Origin: Corallococcus caeni
GTDB lineage: Bacteria > Myxococcota > Myxococcia > Myxococcales > Myxococcaceae
Length of the DNA stretch: 64,000 nt
Direction of reading: 5' to 3'
Assembly: GCF_036245865.1 (NCBI RefSeq)
Contig: NZ_BTTW01000008.1
Location: forward strand, 412,396 to 476,395
Both the position numbers and the translations under genes were made by a program. Shown here piece by piece: positions 1 through 7,115 of this stretch (the stretch's first letter is position 1; every line of letters begins with the position of its first letter). Below the pieces are notes generated by a model. It searched no databases. It worked only from the letters and a program-made list of their open reading frames with translations, and was not told where the DNA came from.

Positions 1-432
1 GCGATGCCCAACGGCCGCGTGAAGCGCATCATCGAGAAGAACTCGCTCATCCCGATGGTGAAGAGCTTCCGCCTGCCGCCGCCGCAGCAGCCGGGGTCGC
101 CCTTCATCGAGCTGGACATCTACCAGGGCGACAGCGACCTGATGGTGGACAACGAGTACCTGGGCACCGTCCGGGTGCCGGCCGCCGCCGCGGGCCGGAA
201 AATCGACTTCCGCCTCACCGAGGAGTGTCTGCTCCAGGTGCAGGTGGAGGACGCGAGCGGCATGTCGCGCAAGGTGGACCTGGCCACCCGCGACACGCCC
301 GAGCAGTTGAAGAAGGCCCTGCAGGAAGTCGCCTCGCGCAACGCGCAGGCCGCCCCGTCGAGCAGCAGCGGGGCGAGCAACGACGACCGGGGGCTCTTCT
401 CCAGCATCAAGAGCATCTTCCGTAGGGGGTAG
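1..432 (+). CDS. Hsp70/DnaK-family protein, C-terminal part (5' end outside window)
   Basis: The reading frame is open from base 1, so the gene starts upstream and only about 143 residues are visible. The visible part looks like the Hsp70 substrate-binding beta domain: a run ending in KNSLIP, then FIELDIYQGD and NEYLGTVRVP, which resemble the 'rN..iP... .i.iyQGe... N..LG.. .ip' pattern of DnaK. The chain ends in a Ser-rich linker (PSSSSGAS) and a short basic tail (SIKSIFRRG) instead of the long helical lid of true DnaK. It is therefore probably an Hsp70-like paralogue and not the main chaperone. Nine bases separate its stop from the next gene, suggesting one transcript with the two genes that follow. 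The ATPase domain cannot be checked here. Confidence 0.65.
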   Translation, partial: AMPNGRVKRIIEKNSLIPMVKSFRLPPPQQPGSPFIELDIYQGDSDLMVDNEYLGTVRVPAAAAGRKIDFRLTEECLLQVQVEDASGMSRKVDLATRDTPEQLKKALQEVASRNAQAAPSSSSGASNDDRGLFSSIKSIFRRG

Positions 433-441
433 GGAGGCGCG

Positions 442-867
442 ATGCCGAAATTTCCGTCGAAGGAATGGCTGGACGAGGCCGTCCGGCTCACCAATGCAGA
501 CCCGGAGTGCGCCATCGCCGGCAAGGGCTGGAAGGGCGACTTCGGGGCCATCATCGAGGCGGAGAAGGGCAAACTGGACACGTCCTTCGTCGTCCACGTG
601 GAGCCCGGCGACTGCGACATCAAGCGGGCCCGGGTGCTGTCGGATCCGGACGACCTGGAGGAGCTGGAGCCGGTGTACCTGGCCCGCGCCCCCTATTCCG
701 TCTGGAAGCAGCTCTTGCTGGGCACGCTGGACCCCGTGGAGGCCGTGCTCAAGCGGCGCATCTCCATGCGCGGGGACCTGCAGCCCCTCATCGAACGCAT
801 GCGCTACAAGGGCATCGCGGACCGCGTCTTCGCCGCGCTGAAGACTGAGTTCCCCGACGGCCCCTGA
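442..867 (+). CDS. SCP2-like sterol/lipid carrier domain protein
   Basis: A 141-residue soluble protein filling the length of a single SCP2 fold. The N-terminal part (PSKEWLDEAVRLTNADPE, then KGWKGDFGAIIEA) and the C-terminal part (YSVWKQLLLGTLDPVEAVLKRRISMRGDL) follow the usual SCP2 layout: an N-terminal helix, a sheet, then a 'W..l..G.ldp..al..g.l...Gd' helix that closes the lipid tunnel. SCP2 domains bind hydrophobic ligands such as fatty acyl chains; the ligand here is unknown. A GGAGG ribosome site lies a few bases before the ATG. It sits between the Hsp70-like gene and a small coiled-coil gene with short gaps, so the three are probably co-transcribed. Domain assignment is fairly sure, function open. 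Confidence 0.65.
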   Translation: MPKFPSKEWLDEAVRLTNADPECAIAGKGWKGDFGAIIEAEKGKLDTSFVVHVEPGDCDIKRARVLSDPDDLEELEPVYLARAPYSVWKQLLLGTLDPVEAVLKRRISMRGDLQPLIERMRYKGIADRVFAALKTEFPDGP

Positions 868-887
868 GGGGCCAGAGGACACCCACC

Positions 888-1172
888 ATGGGCATCCGGG
901 ACGACTTGAAGAAGCAGGCGCTGGGGCTGTCCAGCATGGCCATGGAGAAGCTCATGGCCGACGAGAAGCGCGCCCTGGCCGTGGCCCAGGCCATTGGCCG
1001 GGTCCAGCGCGGCAAGCAGGCCCTGGACCGGGGGCAGGAAGAGGTCATGAAGGCCCTGCACTTCGCGCCGAAGGGGGACTTCAAGGCCGTGGGCAAGCAG
1101 CTCGCGGGCCTCAAGCGCCGCCTGCGCGAGCTGGACGCGAAGCTGGAGTCGCTGTCGGAAGAATCCTCCTAG
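888..1172 (+). CDS. Small conserved helical protein of unknown function
   Basis: A 94-residue protein that I do not recognise. It has no signal peptide or membrane segment. It is almost wholly charged helix: the last 40 residues (KQLAGLKRRLRELDAKLESLSEE) have a heptad-like spacing of Leu and charged residues typical of a coiled coil. The middle (VAQAIGRVQRGKQALDRGQEEVMKAL) is also helical. It lies 20 bases downstream of the SCP2-like gene on the same strand and is the last gene of that unit before the tRNA. A role as a small adaptor is possible but not shown. Confidence 0.7.
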   Translation: MGIRDDLKKQALGLSSMAMEKLMADEKRALAVAQAIGRVQRGKQALDRGQEEVMKALHFAPKGDFKAVGKQLAGLKRRLRELDAKLESLSEESS

Positions 1173-1180
1173 GAAATGCG

Positions 1181-1209
1181 TTGACACTCGCGGCGGCGGA
1201 TGGCATTTA
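1181..1209 (+). promoter_or_regulatory. Sigma-70-type promoter of tRNA-Val
   Basis: A perfect TTGACA -35 box (1181-1186) is followed by a 17-base spacer and CATTTA as -10. The predicted start is near 1216, about 40 bases before the mature tRNA, which suits a tRNA precursor leader. The -10 box is weak, but a perfect -35 is rare in DNA this GC-rich. Confidence 0.55.
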
Positions 1210-1256
1210 CCGCCGCGTTCGTTGCGCAGCGGTCGCGCGGCGGGCGGCAGACAGCA

Positions 1257-1328
1257 GGGCGCGTAGCTCAGCGGTAGAGCACTGCCTTCACACGGCAGGG
1301 GTCGCAGGTTCGAAACCTGCCGCGCCCA
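1257..1328 (+). tRNA. tRNA-Val (anticodon CAC)
   Basis: A full cloverleaf can be drawn. The acceptor stem GGGCGCG (1257-1263) pairs with CGCGCCC (1321-1327), followed by discriminator A. The D arm is GCTC/GAGC. The anticodon stem CTGCC/GGCAG has loop TTCACAC, giving anticodon CAC. The T arm is GCAGG-TTCGAAA-CCTGC. CCA is not encoded. It reads GUG, a very common Val codon in this GC-rich DNA. Confidence 0.95.
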
Positions 1329-1340
1329 CTTCAAACAAGA

Positions 1341-1378
1341 GGCCGTGAGTCCCCTGGGGCTCACGGCCTTTTGCTTTT
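1341..1378 (+). terminator. Rho-independent terminator after tRNA-Val
   Basis: GGCCGTGAG (1341-1349) pairs with CTCACGGCC (1360-1368) around a CCCCTGGGG core that can extend the stem. A TTTTGCTTTT tract follows. It lies 13 bases after the tRNA. Confidence 0.9.
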
Positions 1379-1520
1379 CCACCTCCTGACAGGTCGCTGT
1401 TCTCCGGGCGGAGACGCCCGTTCGCTGCCGCACGCGGCAGGGTCGCAGTGTCGGGTTCCGGCGCAATCGACGGGGGCGGGGCGTGGTCGGCGATCCACGG
1501 ACTGTGCGACCTTCACGGCC

Positions 1521-1859
1521 GTGCCCAGGACATTGCGATTCACGTGGGATCAGCAGGGACGGGCGGTCGTGAGTGGCCTGCCGCCCGATGACGTGCTGGC
1601 GGACTACCTCGCCCAGGAGCTGCGCCCGGACCCGAACCGGGCGCAGGGACTGCTGCGGATGCTGGCGGCCGTGCGTCAGGGACAGCGCGACCGCTGGGAC
1701 GTCACCGGCGAAACCTGGAGCCTGGAGCTCAACCGGGCCCGGGCCTCCATCCACAGCGAGGTGGCCATCCCCGGACGCTCCCAGGACCTGCCCCTGGAAG
1801 AGTTCGAGGACGCCATCCGCTCGTGGGCGGAGTTCATGGAGCTGTCGCGGGCGTTCTGA
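1521..1859 (+). CDS. Small protein resembling the YacL/UPF0231 family
   Basis: About 112 residues from a GTG start. The frame is open back to 1371, but that stretch overlaps the tRNA terminator and reads as low-complexity Arg/Ala, so the start is placed where family-like sequence begins (PRTLRFTWDQQGR). The middle (RDRWDVTGETWSLELNRARASIHSE) and the end (LPLEEFEDAIRSWAEFMEL) match the general UPF0231 layout of a beta hairpin carrying 'G..ysL.l...e' and a C-terminal 'l.leeF...i..w..F' helix. The family has no established function. It stands alone, converging on the TerC gene with a terminator between. Resemblance judged by eye; a few codons' uncertainty remains in the start. Confidence 0.5.
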   Translation: MPRTLRFTWDQQGRAVVSGLPPDDVLADYLAQELRPDPNRAQGLLRMLAAVRQGQRDRWDVTGETWSLELNRARASIHSEVAIPGRSQDLPLEEFEDAIRSWAEFMELSRAF

Positions 1860-1901
1860 AAAAAAGAGGCCCGAGCCCTCATGCGCTTCGAGGGCCCGGG
1901 C
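1859..1901 (-). terminator. Rho-independent terminator of the TerC-family gene
   Basis: Read on the minus strand, a 12-base arm (1901-1890) pairs with 1880-1869 with one mismatch around a 9-base loop. CTC and seven T's (1865-1859) follow. It lies about 60 bases past the TerC stop. Confidence 0.85.
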
Positions 1902-1959
1902 CCGGAGCCCCACACCCCATGGGACCCACAGCCGGAAGTTGAATGGTGCCGCGGGAGCG

Positions 1960-2967
1960 TCAGCTCTCCGCGGGGGACGGCGTGCTCCGCGGTGCCTCTG
2001 GTGACGCGTCACCGGAGGGCGCGTGCGGCGGCGTGTTCCGCGCCTTCACCAGCGAGGCCACGATGCTGGCGCCCAGCACCAGCGCGATGACGCCCAGGGA
2101 GATGGCCGGGGACAGGTGCACCACGTCCACCAGCGCCATCTTCGCGCCCACGAAGACGAGCACGCCGGACAGGCCGACCTTCAGGTAGGTGAACTTCTCC
2201 ATCGCGCCGGCCATCAGGAAGAAGAGCGAGCGCAGGCCCAGGATGGCGAAGATGTTCGACGTGAAGACGATGAACGGGTCGCGCGTCACCGCGAAGATGG
2301 CGGGGATGGAGTCCAGCGCGAAGAGCACGTCGGACGCCTCCACCAGCATCAGCGCCATGAGCAGCGGCGTCGCCAGCCGCCGGCCGTTCTCCACCGTGAG
2401 GAAGTGCTGCCCGTGGAAGTGCGGCGTGGAGGGGATGACGCGGCGGGCGGTGCGCATCAACCAGCCGTCCTCCGGGTGCTCCTCGTGGTTGCGCTGGATG
2501 AAGAGCTTCACACCCGTGAGGATGAGGAAGGCGCCGAAGACGTAGATGAGCCAGTGGAAGCGCTCCAGCATCGCCACGCCCGCGAAGATCATCGCCGCGC
2601 GCAGCACCAGCGCGCTCAGGATGCCCCAGAAGAGGACCCGGTGCTGGTAGAGGGCCGGGACCTTCATCGTGGAGAAGATGACGACGAAGACGAAGATGTT
2701 GTCGACGGAGAGCGACTTCTCGATGAGGTAGCCGGTGAGGAACTCCATGCCCGGCCCGGCGCCGAAGCGCCACCACAGGAAGGCGTTGAACGCGAGCGAC
2801 AGGCTCACCCACACCGCGCTCCACGCACCGGCCTCCTTGAAGCTCACGGTGTGGGCCTTGCGGTGGAAGACACCGAGGTCCAGTGCGAGCATCGCGATGA
2901 CAAATGCGATGAAGCCGCCCCACATGACGGGGCTGCCGATGGTGTGTAGGGATTCCAAGGCGTTCAC
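1960..2967 (-). CDS. TerC-family integral membrane protein
   Basis: A 335-residue polytopic membrane protein of the TerC/Alx family, whose members are linked to tellurite resistance and manganese export. Typical signatures are present: an early membrane helix ending in LDLGVFHRKAH, then LIEKSLSVDNIFVFVVIFS with the conserved acidic 'E.slSvDNifv', and a later ASDVLFALDSIPAIFAVT with the second conserved Asp pair. About eight or nine hydrophobic segments can be drawn, and the C-terminus is a Pro/Ser-rich tail. I place the start at a GTG before NALESLHTIG. An in-frame TTG 33 bases earlier is possible but coincides with a candidate -10 box. It is a single-gene unit. No manganese riboswitch of the yybP-ykoY type could be recognised upstream, so regulation is unknown. 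Confidence 0.85.
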   Translation of the reverse strand: MNALESLHTIGSPVMWGGFIAFVIAMLALDLGVFHRKAHTVSFKEAGAWSAVWVSLSLAFNAFLWWRFGAGPGMEFLTGYLIEKSLSVDNIFVFVVIFSTMKVPALYQHRVLFWGILSALVLRAAMIFAGVAMLERFHWLIYVFGAFLILTGVKLFIQRNHEEHPEDGWLMRTARRVIPSTPHFHGQHFLTVENGRRLATPLLMALMLVEASDVLFALDSIPAIFAVTRDPFIVFTSNIFAILGLRSLFFLMAGAMEKFTYLKVGLSGVLVFVGAKMALVDVVHLSPAISLGVIALVLGASIVASLVKARNTPPHAPSGDASPEAPRSTPSPAES

Positions 2968-3337
2968 CTGGGGAAGGCACGGGGAGCCAACCCCTCTCAA
3001 ATAGGAGTCTCGGCACTCTTCGGCAAATAGAGAATCCGGACGCGAAACTTCGGGAAAACGGAAGTGTCATCCGGAGCAGGCGGGCGCCGCGCGGGGGGAG
3101 CCGGCCGGACGGGGGCTCTGGAGGCCCTTGTCGCGATGGGAAGTGTTCACGACCGCCGCGGTTTGCAAAGGCCCCGGCTGAGAACGCTTTCACCGGGCCA
3201 CCGAGACCAGCCGAGCGCCCGAACCTCCCGTGGCACGTGAGCCCGGGAGCGGTGGCGTGGGTGACGAGGGCCGCAGGCGAAGGCGTCGCGGCCGCTGCCC
3301 GTCGTGTGGCCCCCCGTGCACGGATACCCCCTGCCTG
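2968..3337. other. 370-base divergent intergenic region
   Basis: Lies between the TerC gene and the lectin-like lipoprotein gene, which diverge. Apart from the weak TerC promoter, I see no RNA gene, strong hairpin, repeat or plausible small gene. Open frames on both strands here are Arg/Pro-rich and show no coding character. It probably holds promoters for both neighbours. Confidence 0.5.
2998..3026 (-). promoter_or_regulatory. Possible promoter of the TerC-family gene
   Basis: On the minus strand TTGCCG (3026-3021), a 17-base spacer and TATTTG (3003-2998) form a weak -35/-10 pair, which would give a leader of about 25 bases before the GTG start. Each box matches the consensus at only three or four of six positions. 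Confidence 0.3.
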
Positions 3338-4393
3338 ATGCGGAACCGATCTGTCTTCACGTCCAGCGCGCTGCTGCTGGCGCTCCATGCCTTGGGTTGT
3401 GGCGCGAGCCCCGAGGGAGAACCGACGAACCCGACCGGCGAGGTGAGCACCCCCGCGCCCAGCCCCGCCCCGGGCGTCCCGGCCCCCCCCGCCACGCCCG
3501 CCCCCGAGCCAGAAGCACCCCCGGAGCCCGTCCCCTCGGAGACGGAGGCCCCGGCGGACCCCGCCGCGCCCGCGCCCACCGCGCCTCCGGAGACCAGCCC
3601 CGCGCCCGCGCCCTCGGGCGTGGACGGCTTCGGCGTGACGATGCTGTACCCGTCCAAGGCGGGCGGTGAGGCGTGGGCGCTCGCGGACGACGCGACGGCG
3701 GACAAGCGCTTTGATCCGCAGGGCACCATCACGCGCAACGCGGACGGCTCCTGGAAGATGAAGAGCACGAAGGTCCGCATGAGCGCCTACCCGGCCACGG
3801 GCTACGACGCGAAGCAGATCGCCACGTACGACCGCGACGTGCTGGCGGGCCGCGGCTACATGCAGGCGCCCAACGACTGGAAGAACATCGAGATGACCGG
3901 CTTCGTGAAGGTCAACGCGGTGAACAACACCCAGGACAACTTCGCCTGGTACGCGCGCGGCGGGAAGCACAACGACAAGAGCTCCGGCTGCGAGGGCAGC
4001 AGCTACAAGGGCGGCCTGCACTACGACGGCCGCGTGCGCTGGGAGAAGGAGACCTGGCACGTGTCCTATGACCAGGCGCCGTACAAGCCGGCCACCTCCG
4101 CGCTGAAGGGCCGCTGGGTGGGCTTCAAGGCCGTCATGCGCAACGTGGCGGGCACGAAGAACCCGGAGGCCGTGAAGCTGGAGCTGTACCTCAACGACTC
4201 CGCCGACAAGGTCACCTGGACCAAGGTCTACGACATGACCGACGATGGGGCGTGGGGTGGGGACGCCCAGCACTGCGGCGGCTCCGTTGGCGCCATGCCC
4301 ATCACCTGGGGTGGGCCCATCGCCACGTTCCGCTGGGACAATGCCAGCGACGTGGACTTCAAGTGGCTGAGCGTCCGGGAGATCCAGCCCTAG
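3338..4393 (+). CDS. Secreted lipoprotein with lectin-like C-terminal domain
   Basis: A 351-residue protein exported as a lipoprotein: basic N-terminus (MRNRS), hydrophobic stretch and lipobox ALGC with Cys21. A Pro/Ala/Glu-rich linker (about residues 25-105) should extend the domain away from the membrane. The C-terminal 240 residues are rich in Trp, Tyr, Asn and Gly (NFAWYARGGKHND, GLHYDGRVRWEKETWHV, GRWVGFKAVMRN), ending in a beta-rich FRWDNASDVDFKWLSV. This pattern suggests a jelly-roll like the concanavalin A-type or polysaccharide lyase folds, so it may bind or cut a polysaccharide. I cannot name the family. The ATG was chosen because the signal peptide begins there; the frame upstream is Arg-rich and implausible. 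A strong terminator follows. Confidence 0.65.
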   Translation: MRNRSVFTSSALLLALHALGCGASPEGEPTNPTGEVSTPAPSPAPGVPAPPATPAPEPEAPPEPVPSETEAPADPAAPAPTAPPETSPAPAPSGVDGFGVTMLYPSKAGGEAWALADDATADKRFDPQGTITRNADGSWKMKSTKVRMSAYPATGYDAKQIATYDRDVLAGRGYMQAPNDWKNIEMTGFVKVNAVNNTQDNFAWYARGGKHNDKSSGCEGSSYKGGLHYDGRVRWEKETWHVSYDQAPYKPATSALKGRWVGFKAVMRNVAGTKNPEAVKLELYLNDSADKVTWTKVYDMTDDGAWGGDAQHCGGSVGAMPITWGGPIATFRWDNASDVDFKWLSVREIQP

Positions 4394-4427
4394 GCGGGCC
4401 GCACGTTTCCTGTCGTGGATTCATCAG

Positions 4428-4461
4428 GGGAGGGGGGCCTGCGCGGTCCTCCTCCCTTTTT
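4428..4461 (+). terminator. Rho-independent terminator
   Basis: GGGAGGGGGGCC (4428-4439) pairs with GGTCCTCCTCCC (4445-4456) with two G-U pairs around a TGCGC loop, followed by TTTTT. It ends the lectin-like lipoprotein gene. Confidence 0.85.
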
Positions 4462-4640
4462 GTTCGCGGCCGGACGTGGCGTGCGTGGGCTTTCCGACAG
4501 GAGGGGCGCGCCGGGGTGCCGCTGGAAAGAGACGCCCTAGCTTCGCAGCCTAGCTGACGCCGGGACCACGGGTTGCCCGCGCACAGCCACTCCAGGGCGC
4601 GGTCCTCCCGGCCGGGTCCTCCACACGAGGGACGACGTTC

Positions 4641-6260
4641 ATGCGGATCACCTTCCTGGGTCATGCGGGCTTCGCGGTGGAGACCGCCGGAGCGCTCGTC
4701 GTCATGGATCCGTGGCTGACGCCCCAGGGGGCCTTCGACTCCGCGTGGATGCAGCTGCCGCGCAACCACCACCTGGCGCCGCGCGTGAAGGAGCTGCTGG
4801 AGACGCCGGGCAAGGAGCGCTTCCTCTACATCAGCCACGAGCACAAGGATCACTTCGACCCGGAGTTCCTGGCCACCATCGCGAAGCGGGACTTCACCGT
4901 GCTGGTGCCCAAGTTCCGCCGCTCGGAGCTGCGGGACATCTTCGAGAAGTACGGCTGCAAGCGAGTCATCGCATGCGAGGACTCGCGCGAGATCCCCATC
5001 AAGGGCGGCTACATCAAGCTCTTCGTGTCCGAGCAGGGCACCAACCGCGACTCCAGCGTGATGGTGCGCGGCGACGGGCAGTGCTTCCTCAACATCAACG
5101 ACTGCAAGATGCACGACCGGCTGGTGCGCGTCATCGCGGAGGAGGGGCCCATCGACGTCTTCTCCGCCCAGTTCTCCGGCGCCATCTGGCACCCCACCTG
5201 CTACGAGTACCCGGAGGAGACGTACTCGGCCATCAGTCTGAAGAAGCGCGACAGCAAGTTCGAGGCGGTGGCGCGCGCGCTGGACGTGGTGCAGCCCCGC
5301 GCGTACATCGCCGCGGCGGGCCCGGCGGCCTTCCTGGATCCGGCCCTCTTCAGCCTGAACTTCCAGGACGTGAGCATCTTCCCGCGCGCGCCGGCCCTCT
5401 TCTCCTACCTGGAGAAGCGCCTGCCCACGCTGCCCACGCGCTACCTGGAGCCCATGCCCGGGGACGTGCTGGACGCGGGCACGCTGGAGTTCGTCTCGCA
5501 GGTGCCGGAGCGCGTGACGACGGAGAACTTCAAGGAGTACCTCCAGACGTACGCGAACGACATGGCCTACGTCTTCCGCGAGCGCCGCCGCAACCTGATG
5601 CGCGAGGAGGTGGATGAAATCCTCGGCCGCCTGCGCGTGGAGCTGCAGCGCAAGCTGGACCTGTTGGATCTGCACGACCGGGTGGGCATGCCGCTCTACG
5701 TGGAGCTGACGGAGGCGCCCACGCGGCTGTTGCGCGTGGACTTCAAGGGCCGCCGCGTGGATGAGGTGCCGGAGATGCGCGACAAGAGCCGCTACGCGAT
5801 GAAGGTGAGCGCCAGCGACATCGTGCGCGTGCTGGACCGCAAGCTGAACTGGGAGGACTTCCTCCTGTCCTTCCGCCTGCGCCTGTCCCGCAACCCGGAC
5901 GTGTACGAGCCCGTGCTGCACGGCTTCCTGGGCGTGGAGGTGGAGGACATCCGCGAGTTCTGCGACGGCATCCGCGCCACGGAGTCCCAGAAGGAGCGCA
6001 CCACGGTGGACGCCGGTGGCAAGCGCTTCACCATCCAGCGCTTCTGCCCGCACCAGGGCGCGGACCTGTCCGAAGGCTGGGTGGAGGAGGGCCGCTACGT
6101 GGTGTGCCCGCGCCACCGCTGGCAGTTCGACCTGCAGAACGGCGGCGCGTGCAAGACGAACAACTCCACGCTCTGCGCGGAGCCCGTCGCGGACAAGCCG
6201 GAGGGCGGCAAGGTGGAGCGCGGCGGCGACAAGGCGCCCGTCGAACCGCCGCGCGTCTGA
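4641..6260 (+). CDS. Metallo-beta-lactamase fold / C-terminal Rieske [2Fe-2S] protein
   Basis: A 539-residue soluble protein with two recognisable parts. Residues 1 to about 230 form a metallo-beta-lactamase fold: ITFLGHAGFAVE at the start and the metal motif HEHKDH (H66, H68, D70, H71). The middle, about 270-440, is helical and unassigned. Residues 440-515 are a Rieske domain with C469-x-H471 and C489-x2-H492 (FCPHQGADL and VCPRHRWQFD). The same two modules occur in CMP-N-acetylneuraminate hydroxylase-like proteins, where Rieske and MBL-like parts cooperate in an oxidation, but there the Rieske domain is N-terminal. The substrate here is unknown and no sialic acid genes are nearby. A GAGGGA ribosome site precedes the ATG. 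Its stop lies four bases from the stop of the converging uraH gene. Confidence 0.75.
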   Translation: MRITFLGHAGFAVETAGALVVMDPWLTPQGAFDSAWMQLPRNHHLAPRVKELLETPGKERFLYISHEHKDHFDPEFLATIAKRDFTVLVPKFRRSELRDIFEKYGCKRVIACEDSREIPIKGGYIKLFVSEQGTNRDSSVMVRGDGQCFLNINDCKMHDRLVRVIAEEGPIDVFSAQFSGAIWHPTCYEYPEETYSAISLKKRDSKFEAVARALDVVQPRAYIAAAGPAAFLDPALFSLNFQDVSIFPRAPALFSYLEKRLPTLPTRYLEPMPGDVLDAGTLEFVSQVPERVTTENFKEYLQTYANDMAYVFRERRRNLMREEVDEILGRLRVELQRKLDLLDLHDRVGMPLYVELTEAPTRLLRVDFKGRRVDEVPEMRDKSRYAMKVSASDIVRVLDRKLNWEDFLLSFRLRLSRNPDVYEPVLHGFLGVEVEDIREFCDGIRATESQKERTTVDAGGKRFTIQRFCPHQGADLSEGWVEEGRYVVCPRHRWQFDLQNGGACKTNNSTLCAEPVADKPEGGKVERGGDKAPVEPPRV

Positions 6261-6264
6261 TGCG

Positions 6265-6606
6265 TCAACTGCCCCGGTAGGTGGAGAAGCCGAAGGGGCT
6301 CAGCAGCAGCGGGACGTGGTAGTGCTCGTCCGTGGCGGTGACTTCGAAGAGCACCTGCACGGACGGGTAGAAGCCCCGCTGCCCCCGGGCCTGGAACCAG
6401 GCCCCGGTGTCGAAGGTGAGGCGGTACACGCCGGGCGGAAGCTTCGTGTTCGCGCCCGACAGGTCCTTCACCCGTCCATCCGCGTTGGTGACGCCCCGGG
6501 CCAGCTCCCGGAAGGCTGCACCCTCGCGGGCTTCCAGCGTGAGGGAGAGGCCTTCCGCGGGACGGCCCGTGCTCGTGTCCAGGACATGCGTGCTGAGGGT
6601 GCTCAT
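6265..6606 (-). CDS. uraH: 5-hydroxyisourate hydrolase (transthyretin-like)
   Basis: A 113-residue protein that hydrolyses 5-hydroxyisourate to OHCU, the second step of urate breakdown. The start MSTLSTHVLDTSTGRPA carries the family's catalytic His7 and the 'HVLD...G.PA' signature. The middle has LPPGVYRLTFDTGAWF, and the protein ends in the diagnostic YRGS motif. Length is normal for a bacterial HIUase without a signal peptide. The ATG overlaps the uraD stop as ATGA, so translation is probably coupled. It is the last gene of the five-gene urate operon. No terminator is evident, as the convergent neighbour's stop is only four bases away. Confidence 0.95.
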   Translation of the reverse strand: MSTLSTHVLDTSTGRPAEGLSLTLEAREGAAFRELARGVTNADGRVKDLSGANTKLPPGVYRLTFDTGAWFQARGQRGFYPSVQVLFEVTATDEHYHVPLLLSPFGFSTYRGS

Positions 6607-7115
6607 GACGCGAGGAGCTTCTCCAGTCGGATGCGGGTGATCTTCGCCTGCTCCCCGGCCGCGATTCTCAGCTCCGCGTCGGGGGTGTTGTGCATGCGGT
6701 CCTGGAGCAGCTCCAGCATCTGCGCGGCGCTCTTGCCCGTGGCGCACACCAGGAAGATGAAGCCGTAGCGGGACTCGTAGTCCCGGTTGCCCTGGGCCAG
6801 CGCCTGGAGCACGCCTTCATCCGCGCTGGCCACGCCCTTCTGCTCCTGCGACGACCACTGCGCGGTGGAGGCGAACTTCTCCCGCAGCTTGGACACGTCG
6901 CCGATGCGCGGGTGGTGCGTGAAGGCCTCCAACCAGTCCTCCGGCCCCGTGCGCGCCCAGGCGTCCACGGCCTCCGCGTACAGGTGATCCGCGTCGCGGA
7001 ACGGCCGGACGGCCAGCATCCGCTGGACCCACTTCGTGCTGCCGCAGCAGCGGATGAAGGCCTGGGTGGCCTCCTCCGTCGTGGCCGTGTTCAGGCGCTC
7101 CAGCGGCGTCGTCAC
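6603..7115 (-). CDS. uraD: OHCU decarboxylase
   Basis: A 170-residue enzyme that decarboxylates 2-oxo-4-hydroxy-4-carboxy-5-ureidoimidazoline to S-allantoin, the third step from urate. It has the family's order of motifs: CCGSTKWVQRMLAVRPF near the N-terminus, the catalytic His in THHPRIGD (H68), the N-Y-Y-R-like stretch QGNRDYESRYGFIFLVCATGKS, and a C-terminal RITRIRLEKLL-type helix. The GTG start overlaps the allantoicase stop (GTGA) and its stop overlaps the uraH start (ATGA), tying the three genes together. A longer frame upstream is antisense-like Arg/Pro-rich sequence and was excluded. Confidence 0.93.
   Translation of the reverse strand: MTTPLERLNTATTEEATQAFIRCCGSTKWVQRMLAVRPFRDADHLYAEAVDAWARTGPEDWLEAFTHHPRIGDVSKLREKFASTAQWSSQEQKGVASADEGVLQALAQGNRDYESRYGFIFLVCATGKSAAQMLELLQDRMHNTPDAELRIAAGEQAKITRIRLEKLLAS

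Noticed and set aside
1371-1520. N-terminal extension of the YacL-like protein
   Set aside because: Begins inside the tRNA terminator and reads as Arg/Ala/Gly-rich non-coding sequence.
2968-3337. Manganese riboswitch (yybP-ykoY type) upstream of the TerC gene
   Set aside because: Looked for on the minus strand because such genes often have one; the conserved loop sequences are not present.
2009-4273. Very long minus-strand open frame across the TerC and lectin-like genes
   Set aside because: Arg/Ala/Val/Leu low-complexity product antisense or out of frame to recognisable genes; a GC-rich shadow frame.
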